Origin: Phycisphaerae bacterium
GTDB taxonomy: Bacteria > Planctomycetota > Phycisphaerae > JAJVII01
Reading direction: 5' to 3'
Assembly (NCBI GenBank): GCA_022072085.1
Contig: JAJVII010000057.1
Location: forward strand, 24,885 to 88,884
DNA: 64,000 bases
A program made the translations under genes and the position numbers. The notes under the pieces are model-generated. The model saw only the letters and a program-made list of their open reading frames with translations, did not search any database and was not told where the DNA came from. Of this stretch, positions 33,713-42,783 are shown piece by piece; positions within the stretch are counted from its first letter, which is position 1; each line of letters opens with the position of its first letter.

Positions 33713-36361
33713 ATGAGTTCCGCCCCTGCACGCTTCAACTATCCCGCGTTGTCCGACCTGCTGGCGGACGCCGAGCGGCTCGGCGTGCGGCTGCCGGTCA
33801 GCGACGACCTGTCGGTGCTGGGCCGCCCGGTCGCGTTCGGCCGACTGACGCTGCCCAACCGTTTCGCGGTCCAGCCGATGGAGGGCTGCGACGGCGACCT
33901 CCAGGGCGCCCCCAGCGAGCTGACCGTCCGCAAGTACGAGCGGTTCGCCGCCGGCGGCGCGGGCATGCTCTGGTGGGAGGCCTGCGCCGTCGTCCCCGAG
34001 GGCCGCGCCAACCCACGGCAGATATGGCTGCACGACGCCACCGCCGACGCCTTCGCCCGCATGGTCCAGCGGACGCGCGAAGCAGCCGCCTCGGCCGGCG
34101 TCAAGCCGGCGCTGGTCCTCCAGCTCACCCACTCCGGCCGCTACAGCCGCCCGGGCAAGAAGTCCGCGCCGATCATCGCCCACCACAGCAAGGTTCTCGA
34201 CTCGCGGCACAACCTGGCGCCCGGCTACCCGCTGATCAGCGACGAAGAACTGGACCGCCTCCAGGAGGCCTACGTCGTCGCCGCCCGGCTGGCGGCCCAG
34301 GTCGGCTTTGACGCGGTCGACATCAAGAGCTGCCACCGCTACCTGCTCAGCGAACTGCTGGCGTCATTCACGCGCGAGGGCTCGCGGTACGGCGGCTCGT
34401 TCGAGAACCGCACGCGCATGATCCGCGAGACGGCGGCCAGGGTCGTCGCCGCCGTCGGCGATCGACTGGTTGTCTCCACGCGGCTGAACTGCTACGACGC
34501 GATCGAATACCCCTTCGGCTGGGGCGTCGCCCGCGACGAGGTGAAGCCCGACCTGGCCGAGCCCATCGAGTTGGTCGGCCAACTGGCCAAGCTGGGGATG
34601 CCCGGCGTGAACGTCACCATCGGCAACCCGTATTTCAATCCGCACGTGAACCGGCCCGCCGACTGGACCATCGCCAACTGGCCCGCGGTTCCCGAGCACC
34701 CGCTGGTCGGGGTCGGGCGGATTCTCGACGTGGCCCGCCAGATGCAGCAGGCCCATCCGAAGCTGACGCTGGTGGGCAGCGGCTATTCGTGGCTGCGCCA
34801 CCACCTGCCGCGGATCGCCGCCGGCCTGGTCAAGGAGCGTTGGATCAGCGTGGTCGGGGTCGGCCGCGGGGCGCTGGCCTATCCGACGTTCGTCAAGGAC
34901 ATCCTGACCCGCGGGTCGATGGACGCGTGCAAGGTCTGCGTCTCCTGTTCGAGTTGCACGCAGATCATGCGCGACGGCGGGCGCAGCGGCTGCGTCATCC
35001 GCGATCCCGAGGTCTACGAGCCGATCTACAAGCAGGGCCGCCACCGCGACCCGCAGGTGATGCGTGAGATGGCCGAGCAGTGCCGCCAGTGCGCCGATCC
35101 GACCTGCGTGTCGGCCTGCCCGGCGGGCATCAACATCCCCGAGTTCCTGGCCCGCGTCGCCGAGGGCGAGTTCCACTCCGCCTACCGCGTGCTCCGCCGG
35201 GCCAACCTGCTGCCGGAAATCTGCGGCGCGGTCTGCCCCGTCGAGGTCCAGTGCCAGGGCAACTGCATCCGCCAGTACCTCAGCGACGAGGGCGCGGTGC
35301 AGATCGCCGAGATCCAGCGCTGGGTCAGCCGCATGGCCGTGGACGAGGGCTGGGCGGCCCTGGAAGCCCCCGACGCCCCGACCCGCCGCGAGATCGCGGT
35401 CGTCGGCGCCGGACCAGCCGGTCTGGCCGCCGCCGCCCGGCTGCTGGAGCTGGGCCACGAGGTCACCGTCGTCGAGCGCTCGTCGCGCCCGGGCGGCAAG
35501 GTGAACTCGGTCATCCCGGTCACGCGGATGCCCACCGACGAAGCCGAGTTGGAACTGCACGCGATCTTCGACCCCATCGGCAGCGACCGGCTGCACTGGC
35601 GGCTGAACACCGCGCTGGGGCCCGATTACGACCTCCAGGACCTGCTCGCGGAGGGCCATGACGCGGTGCTGCTGGCGTTCGGGCTGGGCAACACCACCGG
35701 CCTGGCCGACGCCGCCGGGCGGCCCGAAGGGGTCATGGACGCCCTGGCGTTCCTGGAGCACCTCAACCGCAACGCCGACCATCGCGTCACCGGGCGCGTC
35801 GCGGTCATCGGCGGGGGCAACAGCGCGATCGACGCCGCCACCATGGCCGCCCGCCGCGGCGCCAGGGACGTCTACGTCCTTTACCGTCGCGGCTACGGCG
35901 AGATGCCCGCCTGGCCCGGCGAGCGCGACGACGCCCTGCACGCCGGCGTCAACCTGATGCCCTTCATGCAGCCGGTCGGGTTTGTCACCGACGGGACCGG
36001 CCGTGTGCGCGGCCTCAAACTGCGCCGCACGGCGTTGGGCGCCCCTGACGGCTCGGGACGGCGCACGCCGGTCGAGATTCCCGGCAGCGACTTCGACTTC
36101 GACGTGGACCTGGTGATCGAGGCCATGGGCGAGGTCGTCCCCCAGGCCGTCCGCGAGGTGCTGTTCAACCTGGAGATGGACCGCGGCGGGCGGATCAAGG
36201 TGGACGAGCACTGGATGACCAGCCTGCCGGGTGTCTTCGCCGCCGGCGACCTGGTCAACGGCGGGGCGACCGTCGTCCGCGCCATCACCGAAGGTTTCAA
36301 GACGGCCGATGCCATCCACGCGTACGTGACGCGACCGGCCACCACGCCCTCACACTGGTAG
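33713..36361 (+). CDS. Old-yellow-enzyme barrel fused to GltD-like FeS/FAD/NAD(P) oxidoreductase
   Basis: 882 residues in two halves. Residues 1-420 form an NADH:flavin oxidoreductase (OYE/2,4-dienoyl-CoA reductase type) barrel: LTLPNRFAVQPMEGC, LQLTHSGRYS, DAVDIKSCHRYLL, YGGSFENRTRM, then an FeS-type CKVCVSCSSC. Residues 450-882 resemble the small subunit of glutamate synthase: CRQCADPTCVSACPAGI, CGAVCPVEVQCQGNC, FAD site VVGAGPAGLAAAARLLELG, NAD(P) site VAVIGGGNSAIDAATMAARR, and VFAAGDLVNGG. It should pass electrons from NAD(P)H through FAD and FeS to the barrel flavin. Substrate unknown. The ATG has an AGAGG SD. Confidence 0.9.
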   Translation: MSSAPARFNYPALSDLLADAERLGVRLPVSDDLSVLGRPVAFGRLTLPNRFAVQPMEGCDGDLQGAPSELTVRKYERFAAGGAGMLWWEACAVVPEGRANPRQIWLHDATADAFARMVQRTREAAASAGVKPALVLQLTHSGRYSRPGKKSAPIIAHHSKVLDSRHNLAPGYPLISDEELDRLQEAYVVAARLAAQVGFDAVDIKSCHRYLLSELLASFTREGSRYGGSFENRTRMIRETAARVVAAVGDRLVVSTRLNCYDAIEYPFGWGVARDEVKPDLAEPIELVGQLAKLGMPGVNVTIGNPYFNPHVNRPADWTIANWPAVPEHPLVGVGRILDVARQMQQAHPKLTLVGSGYSWLRHHLPRIAAGLVKERWISVVGVGRGALAYPTFVKDILTRGSMDACKVCVSCSSCTQIMRDGGRSGCVIRDPEVYEPIYKQGRHRDPQVMREMAEQCRQCADPTCVSACPAGINIPEFLARVAEGEFHSAYRVLRRANLLPEICGAVCPVEVQCQGNCIRQYLSDEGAVQIAEIQRWVSRMAVDEGWAALEAPDAPTRREIAVVGAGPAGLAAAARLLELGHEVTVVERSSRPGGKVNSVIPVTRMPTDEAELELHAIFDPIGSDRLHWRLNTALGPDYDLQDLLAEGHDAVLLAFGLGNTTGLADAAGRPEGVMDALAFLEHLNRNADHRVTGRVAVIGGGNSAIDAATMAARRGARDVYVLYRRGYGEMPAWPGERDDALHAGVNLMPFMQPVGFVTDGTGRVRGLKLRRTALGAPDGSGRRTPVEIPGSDFDFDVDLVIEAMGEVVPQAVREVLFNLEMDRGGRIKVDEHWMTSLPGVFAAGDLVNGGATVVRAITEGFKTADAIHAYVTRPATTPSHW

Positions 36362-36405
36362 GCCGGCGGCGACGCTTCACCGCCCCGGGCCTGCCAGCCG
36401 CGATA

Positions 36406-36423
36406 TCGCCTGCCGACAGGCGA
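36406..36423 (+). terminator. Small perfect hairpin between oxidoreductase and MATE genes
   Basis: TCGCCTG-CCGA-CAGGCGA, a 7-bp stem with a tetraloop, lies 44 bp after the oxidoreductase stop. There is no T run. It may weaken readthrough or stabilise the mRNA end; the MATE gene follows 16 bp later. Confidence 0.35.
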
Positions 36424-36439
36424 ATGACTCTGGACCGCC

Positions 36440-37942
36440 ATGCTCCTGCTCAAGACCGAACATCCTGTCGTCGAGACGCCGCCGGCTGACCAGGCCTGCC
36501 CGGCCCAGGCCCCGCCCTTGTCAGGGGAATCCGACGCCGTCCACGAACGCATCGCCGCGACGCTCCGCCAGCCCGGCCACCTCTCGGTCTGGCAACTCTG
36601 CAAGATCGTGATCATCCTGGCCGTCCCCGTGTTCGGCCAGCAGGTGCTCATGCTCATGCTCAACCTGTCGGACTTCATTCTGGCCGGCCGCAAGACCCCC
36701 AACGTGGAAGTCGCCATCGCCGCTGTCGGCATCGGCGGGCAGGTGCTCTGGCTGATCAACGTCGCCTTCATGATGATCGGCGCCGGGGCGACGGCCGTCA
36801 TCTCCCGGTCGATCGGCCAGACCGACCGCCCGACCGCCGACCGCACCGCCCACCAGGCGCTGCTGCTGTCGGTGCTCATCGCCGTGGTCGCGACGGCAGC
36901 GGGGTTCGTCTTCGCCCCCCAGATGCTCCACGGGCTGGGCCTGAACGACGAGGCCCTGTCCGCCGGCGTCGTCTACGTCCGCATCATCCTGCCCGGCCTG
37001 CCGATCGGCGTGCTGATGTTCATGGGGTCGGCCTGCCTCCGCGGCGCCGGCGACACGCGCACGCCGCTGCTGGTCATCGCAGTGGCCAACGTTGTGAACA
37101 TCGCCCTGTCCTGGATTCTCTGCGTCGGGCTGATCGGCCCGGCCCTGGGACTGACGGGCATCGCCATCGGCACGCTGGTCGCCTACCTGCTGGGCGGGGC
37201 GTTCATGCTCGCCCTGCTCCGCATCGGCCGCGGCGGGCTGCACGTCCGCGTGCGTCCGCTGCGCCTGGACCCGGGCCTGATCGGCCGGGTTCTGCGCATC
37301 GGCGTCTTCTCCGGGCTGGAGGGGCTGCTCATGGCCGGCGCCTCCACGGCCGTCGTCGTGTTCATCACGGCGCTGGACCCGGCCGGCCAGCCGCCGGTCA
37401 ACTACCCCGCCTACGTCGCGGCGCTGCGGCTGGAGTCGATCAGCTTCCTGCCGGGCTTCGCGTTCGCAATGGCCGGCGGCGCGGTGGTCGGCCAATCGCT
37501 GGGCGCCGGACGACCGGACCGCGCCGTCCGTTGCGGCTGGTGGTCCTACGCCCTGGGCGGCGGCGTGATGACCGTGGCCGGCCTCCTGTTCGTCCTGTTC
37601 CCGACCCAGCTTGTGCATCTCTGCGTCAGCAAGTCAGCCGACCCGGTCATGATCTCCCGCGCCGCCACCATGGTCCGCATCTGCGGGTTCGAGCAGCCGT
37701 TCCTCGCGGCGATCCTGATCTTCGGCGGACTGCTCCGCGGGGCAGGCGACACGCGATTCCCCGCGACCATCACCGTCGCCGGCGTGGGCGGCCTGCGCGT
37801 GCCGGGCATCTGGCTGGCGACGAGGCGGCTGGGCTTCGGCGTCATCGGCGCCTGGTGCGTCATGTGCGGCGACCTGGTCGTCCGCGGCAGTCTGATGGTC
37901 TGGCGCTTCGTCCACGGCGGCTGGAAGAAGACCCGCGTCTGA
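36440..37942 (+). CDS. MATE family efflux transporter
   Basis: 500 residues with about 12 transmembrane helices. A cytosolic N-terminal tail of about 50 residues precedes LCKIVIILAVPVFGQQVLM. Family repeats are recognisable in both halves: GGQVLWLINVAFMMIGAGATAVISRSIG in the first, FALAMAGGAVVGQSLGAGRPDRA-like sequence in the second, plus ACLRGAGDTRTPLLV and GLLRGAGDTRFPATI at matching positions. It exports cationic or amphipathic compounds by Na+ or H+ antiport; the substrate cannot be predicted. It lies 78 bp downstream of the oxidoreductase gene and may be co-transcribed with it. No clear SD at the ATG. Confidence 0.92.
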   Translation: MLLLKTEHPVVETPPADQACPAQAPPLSGESDAVHERIAATLRQPGHLSVWQLCKIVIILAVPVFGQQVLMLMLNLSDFILAGRKTPNVEVAIAAVGIGGQVLWLINVAFMMIGAGATAVISRSIGQTDRPTADRTAHQALLLSVLIAVVATAAGFVFAPQMLHGLGLNDEALSAGVVYVRIILPGLPIGVLMFMGSACLRGAGDTRTPLLVIAVANVVNIALSWILCVGLIGPALGLTGIAIGTLVAYLLGGAFMLALLRIGRGGLHVRVRPLRLDPGLIGRVLRIGVFSGLEGLLMAGASTAVVVFITALDPAGQPPVNYPAYVAALRLESISFLPGFAFAMAGGAVVGQSLGAGRPDRAVRCGWWSYALGGGVMTVAGLLFVLFPTQLVHLCVSKSADPVMISRAATMVRICGFEQPFLAAILIFGGLLRGAGDTRFPATITVAGVGGLRVPGIWLATRRLGFGVIGAWCVMCGDLVVRGSLMVWRFVHGGWKKTRV

Positions 37943-38065
37943 GAACGCCCCCCGCCGCCCGGACCGGCGACGCGGCCCGGGTGGCGTCCGCATCGGTTCC
38001 GATGTAATATCAACCCCCAGGTCGCCCGCACGATCGCCCTTCTTGCACATCCGACGGGGTGCAAC

Positions 38066-40471
38066 ATGAAACGATGGCTTCCAGTCGCCGTCCTCCTGCT
38101 CACCGCAGCGTCATCCTCCCGGGCCGACCAGGACTACGTCCCGATTGACTCGGGCGACTACGCCTCGGCCGACGCGGCCCGGGCCGCCTGGCAGCCGAGC
38201 GATCGCGGCAGCGGCCGGATCGACGTGGCCGACGACGGCGGCCAGCGGTTCCTCCGCCTGCCCTGCAACTTCGCGACCAACGACAACTGGCGGGTCGCGT
38301 GGGACAAGACCGGGCGGTGGGACCTCTCCCGCTGCCCGACGATCGAGATCGAGGTAGCCGCCCGCAACGGCCGGGCCGCCGACATCCTGCTCTACTTCCA
38401 TAGCGGCGACGGGTGGTACAGCGGCCACTTCGCCGCCGCGCCCGGCCGAAGCACCGTCGCCCTGGCCCGCAAGCAGTTCGGGCTGGAGGACAAGCCCGGC
38501 GCCTGGGACCGGATCGACCGCGTCCGCCTCTGCGTCACGCGCGACGTTGCCGCCGACCGCGAGGTCCTCGTGCGGAACATCCGCGGCGTGGTGGCCGACG
38601 CCAAGGTGGCCGTCTATCGCAACGACGACGGCATCAAGGCCGAGAGCGGCGTGCCCGAATACGTCCGCCAGATGGCCGACCGGCTCGACCGCATCGGCGT
38701 CGCCTACGCCATCGTCGGCGACGCGGAGGTGGCCGCCGGGTCGCTGGCCGGGATGAAGCTCGCCATCCTGCCGCTGAACCCCGTGCTGCCCAAAGCGGCC
38801 GCCGACGCGATCGAGAAGTTTGTCGCCGGCGGCGGCAGGCTGATCGTCTGCTACAGCCTGCCGCGCCCGCTGGACAGCCTGCTCGGCATCAGCAACGCCG
38901 GGGCGACCGAAGGCAACCGCAAGAACCACGCGTTCGAATTCACTCCCGTCGGCGCGGATAAGCCGTTGAGCATCCTCCAGAATTCCTGGTGGGCCCACGA
39001 CGTGCGGGTCGCCGACGGGACGACCGTCCGGGCCGCGTGGCTGGACGCCGACGGGCGCGACACGAAGCGGCCGGCCGTCACGAAGAACGCCAACGGCTTC
39101 TTCATCGGCCACGTCCTGACGCCCGACGGCCAGGCAGCCAAGGACGAACTGGCCCGCGAGATGATCGGCGAACTCTGGCCGGGCATGTGGGAGGCTGCCT
39201 ACCGCGAACTGTCCCGTCAACTCGCCACCGGCGGGCGAATTGAAAAGATTCTCGGCGCGATCACCGCCAACCTGCACACGACCGACCAAGCGGAGGACGT
39301 CGCCAACCTGAAGGGCCAGGCGATGGCGGGCTTGGAACGGTCGAAAGAGTTCGCCGAGGCTGACAACTTTCGGGCGGCGGTCCAGACCATGAATTGCAGC
39401 TTTGACCTGGCGGCTCAGGCCTGGGCGACGAGCATTCCGCCCAAGCCCGGCGAGACGCGCGCCGTCTGGTGCCACTCGCCGACGGGCGTGGCCGGGCTGA
39501 CCTGGGAGCAGGCGATGGCCAAGCTTGAAGACGCGGGCTTTGACGCGATCATCGTCAACATGCTCTGGGGCGGGTCGACGGCCTACCCCAGCAAGGTGCT
39601 GCCGCGGGCGCCCGGCTTCACCGGCGACGTGCTGGCCGACTGCCTGGCCGCCGCCGCGAAGCACCACATCGCCGTCCACGTCTGGAAGGTGAACTGGAAC
39701 CTCGCCTGGACCTGCCCGCCGGACTTTCGCCGCAAGCTGCGGGCAGCCGGCCGCCTCCAGGTCGGCCCGCGGGGCGAGCCGATCGACTGGCTCTGCCCCT
39801 CCAACGACGAGAACCAGAAGCTGGAGTTGGACTCGATCCTCGAGCTGGTCCGCAACTACGACATCGCCGGATTCCACTTCGACTACATCCGCTACCCCGG
39901 CGGCGAGGGCTGCTTCTGCCCGACCTGCCGGCGGAACTTCGAACAGCGGATCGGCCACGCCGTCGCACACTGGCCCGACGACGCGACCGACGGCCCGCTG
40001 CGGGCGCAGTGGCTGGACTTCCGCCGCGACAACATCACGCGGCTGGTCCGCGCAGTGGCCGAGGAGACGCGGAGGATCAAGCCGGGCGGCCAACTTCAAC
40101 TCTCGGCGGCCGTCTTCCGCAACTGGCAGACCGACCGCGACAGCGTCGGGCAGGACTGGAAGCTGTGGGGCGACCGCGGCTGGCTCGACTTCGTCTGCCC
40201 GATGCAGTACACCGACAGCCTGGCGATGTTCACCGCCTGGACGAAGACCAACCGCAGCCTGATGCAGGGGCACGCCCGGCTGCTGACGGGGATCGGCTCG
40301 ACGCTGGGCCTGTCGCCTGACGGGACGCTGGAGCAGGTGATCGAATCGCGTCGCGGCGGCGCCGACGGCTTCGTGCTGTTCAACTACTCGCCGGAACTGC
40401 TGGACCATCTGGCCCTGCTGAAGCGGGGGGCGACGCGTCCGGCGGCAGCCACCCAGCCGGACCGCCCGTGA
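38066..40471 (+). CDS. Secreted GHL10-type glycoside hydrolase-like protein
   Basis: 801 residues. A signal peptide (MKRWLPVAVLLLTAASSSRA) is followed by a beta-sandwich (about 25-190; WDLSRCPTIEIEVAARNG), a flavodoxin/ThuA-like region (AGMKLAILPLNPVLP, GGRLIVCYSLP), a helical linker, and a C-terminal TIM barrel of the PF02638/GHL10 type. The barrel reads TRAVWCHSPTGVAGLTWEQA, LEDAGFDAIIVNMLWGG, YDIAGFHFDYIRYPG, WLDFVCPMQYTD. The D in FHFDYIRYP is the conserved acidic active-site residue. It probably cleaves an extracellular polysaccharide; substrate unknown. A TAATAT lies about 60 bp upstream of the ATG. Confidence 0.88.
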   Translation: MKRWLPVAVLLLTAASSSRADQDYVPIDSGDYASADAARAAWQPSDRGSGRIDVADDGGQRFLRLPCNFATNDNWRVAWDKTGRWDLSRCPTIEIEVAARNGRAADILLYFHSGDGWYSGHFAAAPGRSTVALARKQFGLEDKPGAWDRIDRVRLCVTRDVAADREVLVRNIRGVVADAKVAVYRNDDGIKAESGVPEYVRQMADRLDRIGVAYAIVGDAEVAAGSLAGMKLAILPLNPVLPKAAADAIEKFVAGGGRLIVCYSLPRPLDSLLGISNAGATEGNRKNHAFEFTPVGADKPLSILQNSWWAHDVRVADGTTVRAAWLDADGRDTKRPAVTKNANGFFIGHVLTPDGQAAKDELAREMIGELWPGMWEAAYRELSRQLATGGRIEKILGAITANLHTTDQAEDVANLKGQAMAGLERSKEFAEADNFRAAVQTMNCSFDLAAQAWATSIPPKPGETRAVWCHSPTGVAGLTWEQAMAKLEDAGFDAIIVNMLWGGSTAYPSKVLPRAPGFTGDVLADCLAAAAKHHIAVHVWKVNWNLAWTCPPDFRRKLRAAGRLQVGPRGEPIDWLCPSNDENQKLELDSILELVRNYDIAGFHFDYIRYPGGEGCFCPTCRRNFEQRIGHAVAHWPDDATDGPLRAQWLDFRRDNITRLVRAVAEETRRIKPGGQLQLSAAVFRNWQTDRDSVGQDWKLWGDRGWLDFVCPMQYTDSLAMFTAWTKTNRSLMQGHARLLTGIGSTLGLSPDGTLEQVIESRRGGADGFVLFNYSPELLDHLALLKRGATRPAAATQPDRP

Positions 40472-40549
40472 GTTCAATAGCCCCAGCCCCGTGTTGATTC
40501 AGGGCAACGCCCGGTGGGTAAAATGTCGCGTCCGGGCAACATAAGTGAA

Positions 40550-40563
40550 GTCCCAAGAGGTCC
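40550..40563 (+). promoter_or_regulatory. Possible activator site for the second sigma-54 promoter
   Basis: GTCCCAAGAGGTCC, 78 bp upstream of the -24 GG at 40641, matches the site at 32153-32167 except for one missing base and one substitution. A TCCGGGCAACA motif just upstream (40531-40541) also recurs near the first promoter. Confidence 0.45.
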
Positions 40564-40639
40564 GGGGCGGCCTTCAGGAATATCGCATGCCGTTCACGGG
40601 CAACACCTTAGAGACAATTGCACTTTCCTGACCTGTCAG

Positions 40640-40655
40640 TGGCACGCGGTTTGCA
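40640..40655 (+). promoter_or_regulatory. Near-perfect sigma-54 promoter
   Basis: TGGCACGCGGTTTGCA fits TGGCACG-N4-TTGCW at every fixed position, with exact GG-N10-GC spacing. The predicted start is at about 40665-40666. No conventional gene follows on this strand; a Rho-independent terminator begins 24 nt later. Confidence 0.7.
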
Positions 40656-40665
40656 TATCCTGTGA

Positions 40666-40722
40666 AATGCCAGTGGAGTATGGTGGACGCCCGGAACCGC
40701 AGCCACGGTCCGGGCATTTTTC
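40666..40722 (+). ncRNA. Predicted sigma-54-dependent small RNA of about 57 nt
   Basis: The interval runs from the predicted sigma-54 start to an intrinsic terminator: stem GCCCGGA (40689-40695) with TCCGGGC (40709-40715), a 13-nt loop, then ATTTTTCTT. The 5' part is short and contains GUGGAGUAUGGUGGA. A 21-codon open frame starts at 40667, practically at the transcript end, and runs through the terminator; a leaderless micropeptide is thus an alternative but unlikely. The RNA is convergent with glmS, whose 3' end lies 90 bp away. Small RNAs acting on glmS and sigma-54-dependent small RNAs are known in other bacteria, but homology is not implied. Confidence 0.5.
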
Positions 40723-40736
40723 TTGCGCATGAAGAA

Positions 40737-40763
40737 GCCCGGTCTCCCCTCCGGGGACCGGGC
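40737..40763 (-). terminator. Terminator hairpin after glmS
   Basis: Arms GCCCGGT-CT-CCCC and GGGG-ACCGGGC pair over 11 bp with a small bulge and a 3-nt loop, 50 bp beyond the glmS stop; on the minus strand CTTCTTC follows. It lies back to back with the small-RNA terminator, insulating the two convergent units. Confidence 0.55.
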
Positions 40764-40812
40764 GGGCGCGCGACCGGCACGGGCAACCGCATGCCCGAGC
40801 GACGGCAGGCCG

Positions 40813-42642
40813 TCACTCCACGGTCACGCTCTTGGCCAGGTTGCGCGGCTTGTCCACGTTGCAGCCGCGGATGACGGCCGCGTGGTAAGCCAGCAGTTGC
40901 AGCGGCACGACGTTGACCATCGGCGCCAGCGGCTCGGGGACCTCGGGCACGGGGATGAACTCGTCAGCCAGGCCCGACACCTGCTTGTCGCCTTCGTTGC
41001 CGATGACGATCAGGCGCCCGCCGCGGCTGCGGACCTCCTCCATGTTCGAGATCACCTTCTCATACTGCTCCGACCGCGTGGCGATGAACACCGCGGGCGT
41101 GCCCCGGCTGATCAGAGCGATGGGCCCGTGCTTCATCTCGGCTGCCGGCATGCCCTCGGCGTGGATGTAGGAAATCTCCTTGAGCTTCAGGGCGCCTTCC
41201 AGGGCGACCGGGTAGTTCAGCCCGCGCCCCAGGAACAGCCAGTTGTTCCGCTCGACGTTGCGGGCGGCGATGCCGCGGATGAGGTCGCTCTGCTCCAGCG
41301 CCCGGGCGATCGCGTCGGGGATCTTGCTCAGGCCGTGCAACAGCGACTCGAACATGCCGATGCTCATGTGGCGGCGCCGGCCGAGCGTCATCGCCAGCAT
41401 CGTCAGCACCGCGAGCTGCCCGGTGAAGGCCTTGGTCGAGGCGACGCCGATCTCCGGGCCCACGTGCAGGTAGACGCCCGCGTCGGTCTCCCGGGCGATC
41501 GTCGAGCCGACCGCGTTGACCACGCCCAGCACCAGGGCGCCGCGCTCGCGGGCCTCGCGCAGGGCCGCCAGCGTGTCGGCCGTCTCGCCCGATTGCGAGA
41601 TCGCGATCACCACCGTGCCCGGCTCGATGATCGGGTTGCGATAGCGGAACTCGCTGGCGTAGTCCACCGCCGCCGGCATGCGGGCCAGCGACTCGAACAG
41701 GTATCCGCCGACCAGACCCGCGTGCCAGGCTGTCCCGCAGCCGATCAGCGTGATCCGCCCGCTGGTCGCGAGCTGCCGCAGGTGGGCGGCCACGCCGCCG
41801 AGCTGGATGCGGCCGTCGCGGACGTCCAGCCGCCCGGCCAGGCAGTTCCGCAGCGTCGCCGGCTGCTCGCAGATTTCCTTGAGCATGTAGTGCTCGTAGC
41901 CGTCCAGCTCGATCTGCTCCAGCGACAGCTCGACGCGGGCCTCGGTCTTGTCCACGGGGACGTTGTCCAGTGTCACGGTGCGGACCGCGTCGGCGGTGAT
42001 CGACGCCATCTCGCCGTCGTCCAGGTAGATCACCCGGTCGGTGTGCGGGACGATGGCCGAGGGGTCGGAGGCGACGATGTATTCGCCGTCGCCCACGCCA
42101 ATCAACAGCGGGCTGCCCTTGCGGGCCGCCACCAACAGGCCGGGCTCGTCGGCGCTGATCACCGCGATGCCGTAGGTTCCCTGGACGCGTCCCAGGGCCG
42201 CCCGGACCGCCGACGCCAGGTCGCCGTCGTAGAGGTAGCCGACCAGTTGGGCCAGCACCTCGGTGTCGGTCTGCGAGCGGAACGCGAGGCCCTCGCCGAC
42301 GAGGAATTCCTTGAGCGAGGCGTAGTTCTCGACGATGCCGTTGTGAACCAGGGCGATTCGGCCGCTGGCGTCGGTGTGCGGGTGGGCGTTGATTTCGGTC
42401 GGCTCGCCGTGCGTTGCCCAGCGGGTGTGGGCAATGCCCAGCGAGCTGGGGTCGTCGCCACGGGCGGCCAGCCGCTGCTGGAGATTCCCGATGCGTCCGA
42501 CGCTGCGCACGACCGACAGCCGGGTTCCATCGCACAGGGCGACCCCGGCGGAGTCGTACCCGCGATACTCCAGGCGCTTGAGCCCCTCGATCAGGATGGG
42601 CTGTGCGGGCCGCTTGCCGAGATAACCGACGATGCCGCACAT
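40813..42642 (-). CDS. glmS: Glutamine-fructose-6-phosphate aminotransferase
   Basis: 609 residues, the family length. The glutaminase domain begins MCGIVGYLG with Cys as the N-terminal nucleophile after Met removal, and contains RLEYRGYDSAG, HTRWATHGEPTEINAHPH and LVHNGIVENY. Two SIS isomerase domains follow (ITLIGCGTAWHAGLVGGYLF, VIAISQSGETADTLAALREA, SYIHAEGMPAAEMKHGPIAL). The C-terminus DKPRNLAKSVTVE is universal. It makes glucosamine-6-phosphate from fructose-6-phosphate and glutamine for cell envelope aminosugars. GGAGG lies 8 nt before the ATG. No glmS ribozyme was recognised upstream. Confidence 0.97.
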   Translation of the reverse strand: MCGIVGYLGKRPAQPILIEGLKRLEYRGYDSAGVALCDGTRLSVVRSVGRIGNLQQRLAARGDDPSSLGIAHTRWATHGEPTEINAHPHTDASGRIALVHNGIVENYASLKEFLVGEGLAFRSQTDTEVLAQLVGYLYDGDLASAVRAALGRVQGTYGIAVISADEPGLLVAARKGSPLLIGVGDGEYIVASDPSAIVPHTDRVIYLDDGEMASITADAVRTVTLDNVPVDKTEARVELSLEQIELDGYEHYMLKEICEQPATLRNCLAGRLDVRDGRIQLGGVAAHLRQLATSGRITLIGCGTAWHAGLVGGYLFESLARMPAAVDYASEFRYRNPIIEPGTVVIAISQSGETADTLAALREARERGALVLGVVNAVGSTIARETDAGVYLHVGPEIGVASTKAFTGQLAVLTMLAMTLGRRRHMSIGMFESLLHGLSKIPDAIARALEQSDLIRGIAARNVERNNWLFLGRGLNYPVALEGALKLKEISYIHAEGMPAAEMKHGPIALISRGTPAVFIATRSEQYEKVISNMEEVRSRGGRLIVIGNEGDKQVSGLADEFIPVPEVPEPLAPMVNVVPLQLLAYHAAVIRGCNVDKPRNLAKSVTVE

Positions 42643-42783
42643 GCGCGGATCCTCCGTCCCTCCACCTGATGATAGGTCGGCCGGATCTCAGGGTGGCTTG
42701 GGTTGTTTCCCGGTAGCATTGGACCGGCCCGCAGGCGGGGCGAGCCTTGACAGGGAACCGGCGGCGGCGGAACATGGCCGCCG

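Noticed and set aside
40514..40732. 72-codon plus-strand open frame
   Set aside because: It spans the sigma-54 promoter and the terminator; composition is not protein-like and it would not be on the predicted transcript.
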